Part shown: piece after piece, positions 1 to 7,147 of the stretch
Position numbering within the stretch: the first letter of the stretch is position 1
Layout: every line of letters begins with the position of its first letter
Assembly: GCF_003323745.1 (NCBI RefSeq)
Contig: NZ_QOIL01000007.1
Coordinates: 186,001-250,000 of the forward strand
Length of the DNA: 64,000 bases
Source of the DNA: Sphaerisporangium album
GTDB taxonomy: Bacteria; Actinomycetota; Actinomycetes; Streptosporangiales; Streptosporangiaceae
Direction of reading: 5' to 3'
The notes under the pieces: model-generated
Database searches by the model: none
Told to the model about the DNA's origin: nothing
Seen by the model: only the letters and a program-made list of their open reading frames with translations
Program-made: the position numbers and the translations under genes

Positions 1-1865
1 AGCGCGCTCTGGTTGTGCAACAGGTGTTCCCACCAGTGGCCCACGACATACTCCGGAATGAACACCGTCACGACGTCGCGGGGCGACCGGCGGCGAAGGC
101 TCTTGACGTACTCCAGCACCGGCCGGGTGATCTCGCGGTACGGCGAGTCGAGGATCTTGAGCGGCACCGGGATGCCGCGCTCCTCCCAGTCATGCTGCAA
201 CTGCTTGGCCTCCTCGGCGTCCACGGCGACCGAGATGGCCTCCAGCGTCGACGGCCGGGTGGCCCTGGCGTACGACAGCGCGCGCAGCGTCGGCTTGTGG
301 ATCTTGGAGAGCAGGACGATCGCGTGGTTCCTGGCCGGGAGCATCGACTCGTCGACCTGCGCCTCCTCCGGCATGACCAGCTCGGCCGCGACGTTGTCGT
401 AGTGGCGCCTGATGCCGCGCATCATGAGGAACAGCACGGCCATGGCCGCGCAGGCGATCCAGGCGCCGTGCGTGAACTTGGTGACCAGCACGACGACCAG
501 CACCAGGCCGGTGACGGTGCCGCCGAACGCGTTGATCACCCGCGACCGCTTCATCTGGCCGCGCTTCTTGGGGTCGGTCTCGGTGGCCAGCAGCCGGTTC
601 CAGTGGCGCACCATACCCGTCTGGCTGATCGTGAACGACACGAACACCCCCACGATGTAGAGCTGCACCAGCCGCGTGGTGTCCGCCTGGAAGGCGTAGA
701 TCAGCAGCCCCGCCATCGCGGCGAGGATCACGATGCCGTTGCTGAACGCCAGCCGGTCGCCCCGGGTGTGCAGCTGGCGCGGCAGGTAGCGGTTCTGGGC
801 GAGCACCGACCCGAGCACCGGGAAGCCGTTGAACGCGGTGTTGGCGGCGAGCACGAGGATCAGCGCGGTCATCGCGCTGATCACGTAGAAGGCCGGGGTG
901 AAGTTGCTGAAGACGGTCTGGGCCACCTGGGCGATCACCGGGTCCGGGTGGGGCACCACGCGGCCCTGCCCGTCCACGACGACGCTGCCCACCGACGGGT
1001 CGGCGAACTTGGCCCCGGTGATGTAGGCGAAGGCCGTGATGCCCGCGAACATCGTGGCGGCCAGCACGCCCAGCGCCAGCAGCGTGTTGGCGGCGTTCTT
1101 GCCCTTGGGCTTCCTGAACGCCGGGACGCCGTTGCTGATGGCCTCCACGCCGGTCAGGGCCGCGCAGCCGGAGGAGAACGCGCGCAACAGCAGGAACACC
1201 AGCGCGAACCCGCCGATGCCGGCGCTCTCGCCGGTGACGGTGAAGTCGGCGGTCGGGGCCTTGAGGTCGGCGCCGAACATGAGCCGCACGCCACCCCAGA
1301 TCATCAGCCCGAACACGCTGATCATGAAGGCGTAGGTGGGGATGGCGAAGGCCAGGCCCGACTCGCGGATGCCGCGCAGGTTCATCACCGTGAGCAGCGC
1401 CACGACGACGATCGCCGCGGCCACCTTGCGGTCGTGCAGGAACGGGAGGGCTGCGCCGAGGTTCTCCACCCCCGACGACACCGACACCGCCACCGTGAGC
1501 ACGTAGTCGACCATCAGCGCGCTCGCGACGATCAGCCCGTAGTTCGACCCGAGGTTGGTGGTGGCCACCTCGAAGTCGCCGCCGCCGCTGGTGTAGGCCC
1601 GGACGTTCTGCCGGTACGACGCGACGACGGTCAGCAGGATCACGACGACGGCGAGGGCGATCCACGGCGTGAAGTGGTAAGCTGCGAGACCCGCGACCCC
1701 GAGCGTGATCAAGATCTCCTGCGGCGCATACGCGACCGATGACAGTGCGTCACTGGCGAATACCGGCAACGCGATGCGTTTGGGCAGCAGCTGCTCGTGT
1801 GCCTGCGCGCTTCGGAGCGCCCGGCCCACGAGTAACCGCTTGACCATATCTCCAACCTTGGCCAC
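1..1865 (-). CDS. KimA-like APC-superfamily permease (C-terminus beyond left edge)
   Basis: Polytopic transporter of the APC superfamily, about 620 residues visible, with the C-terminus outside the window. The N-terminal pattern LPKRIALPVFASDALSSVAY, then SYRQ, an AYTSGGG motif and VDYVLTVAVS, and a late VGHWW-HLLHNQSA segment, match my memory of the KimA (YdaO) potassium importers better than classical amino-acid permeases. The divergent TrkA genes support a role in K+ uptake. The start is uncertain: GTG at 1865 gives VAKVGDMVKRLLVG and fits family N-termini, while ATG at 1847 has a GGAG only 2 nt upstream. The substrate is inferred from similarity and context; an amino-acid substrate is not excluded. 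Confidence 0.85.
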   Translation of the reverse strand, partial: MAKVGDMVKRLLVGRALRSAQAHEQLLPKRIALPVFASDALSSVAYAPQEILITLGVAGLAAYHFTPWIALAVVVILLTVVASYRQNVRAYTSGGGDFEVATTNLGSNYGLIVASALMVDYVLTVAVSVSSGVENLGAALPFLHDRKVAAAIVVVALLTVMNLRGIRESGLAFAIPTYAFMISVFGLMIWGGVRLMFGADLKAPTADFTVTGESAGIGGFALVFLLLRAFSSGCAALTGVEAISNGVPAFRKPKGKNAANTLLALGVLAATMFAGITAFAYITGAKFADPSVGSVVVDGQGRVVPHPDPVIAQVAQTVFSNFTPAFYVISAMTALILVLAANTAFNGFPVLGSVLAQNRYLPRQLHTRGDRLAFSNGIVILAAMAGLLIYAFQADTTRLVQLYIVGVFVSFTISQTGMVRHWNRLLATETDPKKRGQMKRSRVINAFGGTVTGLVLVVVLVTKFTHGAWIACAAMAVLFLMMRGIRRHYDNVAAELVMPEEAQVDESMLPARNHAIVLLSKIHKPTLRALSYARATRPSTLEAISVAVDAEEAKQLQHDWEERGIPVPLKILDSPYREITRPVLEYVKSLRRRSPRDVVTVFIPEYVVGHWWEHLLHNQSA

Positions 1866-1988
1866 GAGTGATGATGCTAGTCGTGGGCCCGACGTGCTCC
1901 TCACACGGCGCTGGCCAGAACCGGTCATACTTGGCCTGATAGCTGGATAGGGTCCAGGGGTTGCCGCTCAAAGCCACAGCGGGGGAGC

Positions 1989-2657
1989 ATGCACATCGTC
2001 ATCATGGGATGCGGCCGGGTCGGCTCGACCCTGGCCCACATCCTCGAGGACAGCGGCCACTCGGTCGCGATCATCGACAGGGATCCCCAGGCGTTCCGGC
2101 GGCTGCGCGCGGGCTTCCGCGGGCGGCGCGTCACCGGCATCGGCTTCGACCGCGACGTCCTGGAAGAGGCCGGCATCGAGTCCGCCGGCGCGTACGTCGC
2201 CGTGAGCAGCGGCGACAACTCCAACATCATCTCGGCCCGGGTCGCCCGCGAGACCTTCGGCGTCGACAACGTGGTGGCCCGCATCTACGATCCGCGCCGC
2301 GCCGAGGTCTACCAGCGGCTCGGCATCCCCACGGTCGCGACCGTGCGGTGGACGGCCGACCAGATCCTGCGGCGGGTGCTGCCCGAGGGCGCCGAGCCGC
2401 TGTGGCGCGACCCCACGGGCACGGTGATGCTCGCCGAGGTCGCCTATCACTCCGCCTGGATCGGCACCCGCACGAGCACCCTGGAGGACGCCGCGGGCAC
2501 CCGTGTCGCCTTCGTCAACCGCATGGGCGAGGCCCTGCTGCCCCGGGACGACACCGTCCTGCAGGAGGGCGACATCCTGCACGTGATGGCCGCCGAGAAC
2601 GACATGGACCGGATCAACAAGGTGCTGGCGTCGGCACCCGAGGAGGAGTCGCACTGA
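1989..2657 (+). CDS. TrkA-type K+ channel/transporter regulatory protein (RCK N and C domains), first copy
   Basis: 222-residue cytoplasmic protein. It starts with a Rossmann nucleotide-binding fold (MHIVIMGCGRVGSTLA, glycine-rich loop, acidic residue in IDRD) and continues into a TrkA-C/RCK-C domain from about residue 140. RCK proteins bind nucleotides such as NAD(H) or c-di-AMP and gate K+ transporters. GGGGGAG lies just upstream of the ATG. The stop overlaps the next TrkA gene as TGATG, so the two are translationally coupled and probably form a heteromeric gating ring. The divergent KimA-like permease is the likely partner. Trk symbols are used loosely for this family, so none is assigned. 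Confidence 0.92.
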   Translation: MHIVIMGCGRVGSTLAHILEDSGHSVAIIDRDPQAFRRLRAGFRGRRVTGIGFDRDVLEEAGIESAGAYVAVSSGDNSNIISARVARETFGVDNVVARIYDPRRAEVYQRLGIPTVATVRWTADQILRRVLPEGAEPLWRDPTGTVMLAEVAYHSAWIGTRTSTLEDAAGTRVAFVNRMGEALLPRDDTVLQEGDILHVMAAENDMDRINKVLASAPEEESH

Positions 2658-3313
2658 TGCGCGTCACGATCGCGGGCGCGGGGGCGGTCGGCCGGTCCAT
2701 CGCCGCCGAGTTGCTCGAGAACGGCCACGAGGTCCTGCTCATCGACATCGACCCAAAGGCCATAAAGATCGACAGCGTGCCGCGGGCGGAGTGGCTGCTC
2801 GCCGACGCCTGCGAGATCTCCTCGCTGGACGAGGCCGGGCTGAACAACTGCCACGTCGTCATCGCCTCGACCGGTGACGACAAGGTCAACCTGGTCGTCT
2901 CGCTGCTGGCCAAGACCGAGTACGGCGTCCCGCGCGTGGTGGCCCGCATCAACCACCCCAACAACGAGTGGCTGTTCAACGAGTCGTGGGGCGTGGACGT
3001 CGCGGTGTCCACGCCGCGCCTGCTCTCGGCGCTGGTGGAGGAGGCGGTCAGCGTCGGCGACCTGGTCCGCCTGATGACGTTCCGGCAGGGACAGGCCAAC
3101 CTGGTCGAGCTGACGCTGCCCGAGGACGCCCCGGTGGTCGGCCAGCGGGCCGGCTCGGTGCCCTGGCCGGCCGACTCGGCGCTGGTGGCGATCCTGCGCG
3201 AGGGCCGGGTGCTGGTGCCCTCCGACGACGACCCGCTGGAGGCCGGCGACGAGCTGCTGTTCGTGGCCAGCCAGGAGGTCGAGCAGGAGCTCGCGCACCT
3301 GCTGGCCCCCTGA
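2657..3313 (+). CDS. TrkA-type K+ channel/transporter regulatory protein, second copy
   Basis: 218-residue paralogue of the preceding protein. It has an N-terminal Rossmann domain (MRVTIAGAGAVGRSIAAELL, IDID) and a C-terminal RCK-C domain ending in EAGDELLFVAS. It starts on the ATG that overlaps the upstream stop, with AGGAGG ten bases before. Tandem TrkA pairs of this kind accompany a K+ permease in actinomycetes, and the permease here is the divergent KimA-like gene. After the stop the sequence carries a short imperfect direct repeat (gctcccgaaggctct-like) but no clear terminator stem. Confidence 0.92.
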   Translation: MRVTIAGAGAVGRSIAAELLENGHEVLLIDIDPKAIKIDSVPRAEWLLADACEISSLDEAGLNNCHVVIASTGDDKVNLVVSLLAKTEYGVPRVVARINHPNNEWLFNESWGVDVAVSTPRLLSALVEEAVSVGDLVRLMTFRQGQANLVELTLPEDAPVVGQRAGSVPWPADSALVAILREGRVLVPSDDDPLEAGDELLFVASQEVEQELAHLLAP

Positions 3314-3403
3314 GGCCCGGGTCCCGAAGGCTCTGGCCCCTGGAGCTCCGGCTCCCGAAGGCTCTAACCCCCGGGTCGTCCCGCCTGCCGTGCCGGGCGT
3401 CGT

Positions 3404-4153
3404 TCAGGCGCCCGGCGCCGAGGGACCCGAGAGCGGCGTCCTGCCCCGGGCGAGCACCCAGACCATGGCGGCGAGCCCCGCCACCTGCAACGGCCAGCCG
3501 AGCGCCACCTTGGCCACCCCCAGCGCGGCCACCTGGCCGGCGTAGTACAGCGGCAGCTGCACCACCACGCGCAGCAGGCAGGGCAGGATCAGCAGCCACG
3601 TGAGCCGCGAGCACAGCCGCACCACGTCCGGGTCCCTGCGCCAGCCCGTCGGGTCGCCGGTCACCGACCCGATGAGGAAGCCCACGATGGGCCAGCGGAC
3701 GGCGACCGAGAAGATCATGGCGACGGCGTAGCCCGCGTTGTACCAGATGCCGGGCAGGAAGACGTCCTTGGCCTGTCCGGTGCGGCTGGCGAAGATCGCG
3801 CCGACGGCGATGCCCACCAGGCTGTTCAGCACGAACTGCACGGTGGAGCGCTGGACCACGCGCACGAGCAGCAGCAGCACGGCCATGCCGATGCTGACGA
3901 TCAGTGACGTCCTGAGCTGCTCGGTGACGATCCAGGTGATCGTGAACGCCACCGTCGGGACGGCGGCCTCGACGATGCCGCGCACGCCGCCGAGGGCCTT
4001 CGCGAGCTGGGCGCGGATGGCCGCCTCGACGGTGTCGTGCGCGGCCCGCTCACCGGCCGCCGTGCCCACCGCGCCGACCCCGCCGGCGTCACTCACGGCC
4101 GGTGGGGGCGCCTCCTCCGACATCCGCGCGCCGTCTCGCCGGTCCATCGTCAT
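3404..4153 (-). CDS. DUF3159 family membrane protein
   Basis: 249 residues. A hydrophilic N-terminus of about 50 residues is followed by five or six hydrophobic segments, starting at AAVPTVAFTITWIVTEQ and including SLIVSIGMAVLLLLVRVVQ, VGIAVGAIFAS and LTWLLILPCLLRVVVQLPLYYAG. These are characteristic of the actinobacterial DUF3159 family, whose function is unknown. AGGAG lies 5 nt before the chosen ATG; a second in-frame ATG at 4123 would remove ten residues. It is the last gene of a minus-strand run with the OB-fold, DUF3710 and dut genes, an order I recall as conserved in streptomycetes. Confidence 0.85.
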   Translation of the reverse strand: MTMDRRDGARMSEEAPPPAVSDAGGVGAVGTAAGERAAHDTVEAAIRAQLAKALGGVRGIVEAAVPTVAFTITWIVTEQLRTSLIVSIGMAVLLLLVRVVQRSTVQFVLNSLVGIAVGAIFASRTGQAKDVFLPGIWYNAGYAVAMIFSVAVRWPIVGFLIGSVTGDPTGWRRDPDVVRLCSRLTWLLILPCLLRVVVQLPLYYAGQVAALGVAKVALGWPLQVAGLAAMVWVLARGRTPLSGPSAPGA

Positions 4154-4181
4154 TGGTCTCCTCGCGTGGTGGAAGCCGTGG

Positions 4182-4571
4182 TCACTGACCGCTCGCCGGC
4201 AACAGCTCGTATCGGGGGTTGAACATGACCTTGCGGCCGTCCTGGATGCTGACGAGGCCCTCGGCCCGCACCACCCGGCCCGGCTCGACTCCGACGATCT
4301 TCCGGCGACCGAGCCAGACCAGGTCGATCACGTCCGACCCGTCGTACAGCTCGGCCTCCAGGGACGGGACGCCGCCGCGCGGGCGCAGGGTCACCGTGCG
4401 CAGCGTACCCGCCACGCAGAACCGGCGGCGCTGCGCGCACGAGGCGATCGGCGTCGCGCCGTGCTGGGCGAGGTCCTCCTTGAGCTCCTCGGCCTCCTGC
4501 TCGGCCCTGGTCGTCGTCAGCCGGCGAAAGAACCCGCGCAGCCCGCGTTTGACGGGCTCAGCCGTACTCAT
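4182..4571 (-). CDS. OB-fold nucleic-acid-binding domain protein
   Basis: 129-residue cytoplasmic protein. A charged helical N-terminus (TTTRAEQEAEELKEDLAQHG) precedes a beta-rich OB-fold-like domain with CVAGTLRTVTLRP, a DGSDVIDLVWLGRR strand pair and a closing FNPRYELL. The family is annotated as OB-fold nucleic acid binding protein in actinobacteria. The ligand is not established and this protein has no catalytic motif. It sits 28 bp upstream of the DUF3159 gene and is probably co-transcribed with it and with DUF3710. Confidence 0.82.
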   Translation of the reverse strand: MSTAEPVKRGLRGFFRRLTTTRAEQEAEELKEDLAQHGATPIASCAQRRRFCVAGTLRTVTLRPRGGVPSLEAELYDGSDVIDLVWLGRRKIVGVEPGRVVRAEGLVSIQDGRKVMFNPRYELLPASGQ

Positions 4572-4631
4572 GTCCTGCTCAACTCCTCGGGAGGCCCGTG
4601 GGACGCCGTGAGACTCTGCCCGCAGCTTACG

Positions 4632-5300
4632 TCAGCGGGTCTCGGTGATCTCAGGCCCGCGCTCGAAGGGATTCAGGCCGGGCCTGCCCTCCTGCGCGGC
4701 CTGCTGCTCGACGGCCTGCCGGGCCTCGGCGGGCAGCCGCAGCTCGATGGGCTCCTTGGGCGCCATGGGCTGGTCGCCGCGGACGACGACGATGTCGCGC
4801 ATGACGTCCTCAAGGGTCTTGGCGGTCTCGGCGTCGGCGACGGCGCGGCCGCTGATGACCCCGCGCAGGAACCAGCGGGGGCCGTCGACGCCGATGAAGC
4901 GGACGGACTGCGTGCCGCCCTCCTGCTTGACGTCGGCGGCCAGCTCGGGACCGAAGGGACCCTCGCGCTCCTCGCAGGACCCGCCCGCGGCGGTGACCTC
5001 GCGGGCGAGCTCGGCGCGCACCTCGTCCCAGATGCCGTTCCTCTTGGGCGCGGCGAACGCGTGCACCTGCAGGGCGCTCTCGTTGACGAGCACGACGGCG
5101 CCGACGAGCTGGTCACCGGCGACGTTGAGCTGGACCTCGAACCCCGGGCCGACCGGCAGCAGCAGGCCGCCGAGATCGACCCGCTCGTTCTCGGGGTGGG
5201 GCTCCTCGGCGTCCCAGGGTCCCGACTCGCGGACGGGGGCCGGCGCCTCCTCGGCGACCGGTGCCGTCTCCTCTTCCTCGTGACGGCGGCGTCGGAACAC
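4632..5300 (-). CDS. DUF3710 domain protein
   Basis: 222 residues, predicted cytoplasmic. It begins with MFRRRRHEEEETAPV, a basic then acidic disordered leader, followed by the DUF3710 domain: DLGGLLLPVGPGFEVQLNVAG, then VGVDGPRWFLRG and an RDIVVVRGDQPMAPKEP block. The function is unknown. The family is nearly always found next to the dUTPase and OB-fold genes in actinobacteria, as here, 23 bp downstream of dut. No membrane segment or catalytic motif is visible. Confidence 0.88.
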   Translation of the reverse strand: MFRRRRHEEEETAPVAEEAPAPVRESGPWDAEEPHPENERVDLGGLLLPVGPGFEVQLNVAGDQLVGAVVLVNESALQVHAFAAPKRNGIWDEVRAELAREVTAAGGSCEEREGPFGPELAADVKQEGGTQSVRFIGVDGPRWFLRGVISGRAVADAETAKTLEDVMRDIVVVRGDQPMAPKEPIELRLPAEARQAVEQQAAQEGRPGLNPFERGPEITETR

Positions 5301-5323
5301 TTTCCTTCACACTCCTTATCGAC

Positions 5324-5758
5324 TCATCGGCCGGTGGAACCGAACCCGTCGGCGCCGCGCGCCGAGCCGGGAAGCCGCTCCACCTCGTAGAAGGCCGCCT
5401 TCTCGACGCGCTGGACGACGAGCTGGGCGATCCGGTCGCCGCGCCTGAGCCGTACGGCGTCCTTGGTGTCGGTGTTGAGCAAGGTCACCCGGATCTCGCC
5501 GCGGTAGCCGGCGTCGATCGTGCCGGGCGCGTTGACCAGCGTGACGCCGAACGTCGCCGCGAGGCCGGAGCGCGGGTGCACGAAGGCGGCGTACCCGTCG
5601 GGCAACGCGATGGCGACGCCGGTGCGGACGACCGCGCGCTCGCCCGGCAGCAGCTCGACGTCCTCGGCGGCGTGGAGGTCGGCTCCCGCGTCGCCCGGGT
5701 GGGCGTACGCGGGAAGCGGCAGATCTGGGTCGAGTCGCTGGATCAGCACCTCGATCAT
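5324..5758 (-). CDS. dut: dUTP diphosphatase
   Basis: 144 residues, the usual length for a trimeric dUTPase, which hydrolyses dUTP to dUMP and PPi, keeping uracil out of DNA and feeding dTMP synthesis. All five motifs are present in order: [39 protein letters not shown] and the C-terminal arm [10 protein letters not shown]. The catalytic Asp lies in [10 protein letters not shown]. It heads a minus-strand group with DUF3710, OB-fold and DUF3159 genes. Confidence 0.97.
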   Translation of the reverse strand: MIEVLIQRLDPDLPLPAYAHPGDAGADLHAAEDVELLPGERAVVRTGVAIALPDGYAAFVHPRSGLAATFGVTLVNAPGTIDAGYRGEIRVTLLNTDTKDAVRLRRGDRIAQLVVQRVEKAAFYEVERLPGSARGADGFGSTGR

Positions 5759-5839
5759 GGGTTCACCTCGTCGCCCTCAGCCTCAAGCTACGCCACCGGC
5801 CCCGCGGACGCGGAACCGGTGTGCTCACGATGGGAGACC

Positions 5840-7003
5840 TTACCCGTTGCGCTGGGGCGACACGTCCTCTCCCGCGCCGGGCGCGGGCTCGCCGGGGCCG
5901 CCCGGAGGCGCGGGGGGCTCGTGGTGCGCGGCGGGCGGCAGCGCGGGGGGCGTTCTGCGCAGCTCGGGCAGCGCGCGGTAGATCACCGCGACGACCGGCA
6001 CGGCGATCGCGGCGCCGGCGATGCCGCCGAGGATGCCGCCGATGGCCAGCACGAGGATGATCGCCAGCGGGTGGAACTTCACGGCCCGTCCGACGATCAG
6101 CGGCTGGAGGACGTGGTTCTCCAGCTGTTGCTCGACCACGAGGACGCCGATGAAGACCAGGGCGAAGACCGGGCCCTTGGCGCCGAGCGTCACCAGGGTG
6201 GCCAGTCCCCCGGCGAAGAAGATGCCGACGATCGGGATGAAGCTCGCCATGAAGATGAGCACCGCGAGCGGGGCCCAGAGCGGCACGCCCATGCCGAACA
6301 GGACGACGCCGATGACCACGCCGTGGATGGCGGCGACGATGACCGTGCCGTGGATGTACTGCGACAGGGTGTGCCAGGCGGCCCGCCCGGCGCGGTCGAC
6401 CCGGGGGGCGGCGGAGCCGAAGGCGCGCAGGAACCACGACCAGATCTGCCCGCCGTCCTTGAGCAGGAAGAAGGTGATGAACAGCAGCAGCACGATCGAG
6501 GTGAGCACCTCGACGAAGACGGCGGCCGTGGACAGGATCGTGCTGGTGATCGCGCTGCGCTGGGCGTTGGCCTGCCGGATGATCTCGTTCACCATGTCGG
6601 TGAGCTGGGCCTCCTTGAGGTGGAGGGGGCCCTTCAGCAGCCAGTTCTGGGCGTCGCGCGCGGTCTGCTGCACCTGGTCGAGAAGCCGCGGGAACTCGTC
6701 GTTGGCCCGGAGGCCGATGATGAAGCCGAGCCCGACGATGACGGCGAACGCCAGCAGCATGGTGATCCAGGTCGCCCAGATGGAGCGCAGGCCCGCCCTG
6801 CGCAGCCGCTCGGTGAGCGGGAACAGCAGGGCGGTGAGCAGCAGCGCGATCGCCACCGGCAGCGCCACGAAGCTGAGCCGGACGATGATCTGCACGAAGA
6901 AGTAGAACACCACGCCCGTGACGATCAGGCGCCAGCTCCAGGCCGCCATCGCGGACAGGACGGGTGGCACGCTCCGCTGGTCGCGCTCGCTTTCGACGAT
7001 CAC
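5840..7003 (-). CDS. AI-2E family transporter (PerM/TqsA-like)
   Basis: 387-residue integral membrane protein with about eight transmembrane segments. Two occur near the N-terminus (RLIVTGVVFYFFVQIIVRLS, LPVAIALLLTALLFPL), a large soluble loop spans roughly residues 105-180, and a C-terminal bundle contains the hallmark GIFFAGGLATLVTLG and LENHVLQPLIVGRAV motifs. Members export diverse small solutes or act in ion homeostasis; the AI-2 name is historical and substrates are mostly unproven. The last 40 residues are a Pro/Ala/Gly-rich cytoplasmic tail. It is 81 bp upstream of dut on the same strand. Confidence 0.88.
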   Translation of the reverse strand: MIVESERDQRSVPPVLSAMAAWSWRLIVTGVVFYFFVQIIVRLSFVALPVAIALLLTALLFPLTERLRRAGLRSIWATWITMLLAFAVIVGLGFIIGLRANDEFPRLLDQVQQTARDAQNWLLKGPLHLKEAQLTDMVNEIIRQANAQRSAITSTILSTAAVFVEVLTSIVLLLFITFFLLKDGGQIWSWFLRAFGSAAPRVDRAGRAAWHTLSQYIHGTVIVAAIHGVVIGVVLFGMGVPLWAPLAVLIFMASFIPIVGIFFAGGLATLVTLGAKGPVFALVFIGVLVVEQQLENHVLQPLIVGRAVKFHPLAIILVLAIGGILGGIAGAAIAVPVVAVIYRALPELRRTPPALPPAAHHEPPAPPGGPGEPAPGAGEDVSPQRNG

Positions 7004-7147
7004 GCCTCCAGACTGGCACGCCGGGCCGCCGAACGCGCGCAGGTTACGGCGTGGTTCAAGACCCGGTCTGCTTACGTCCTCGTCCCGGCCGCCGCGTATG
7101 CCCCAAGTACGGCATTGGCGGCATACGCGGCGCGGGCGTTCGGGGCC

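Noticed and set aside
15-1742. Long plus-strand frame opposite the permease
   Set aside because: The minus-strand frame carries transmembrane segments and KimA-like motifs; the plus frame is a His/Arg/Asp-rich shadow typical of high G+C DNA.
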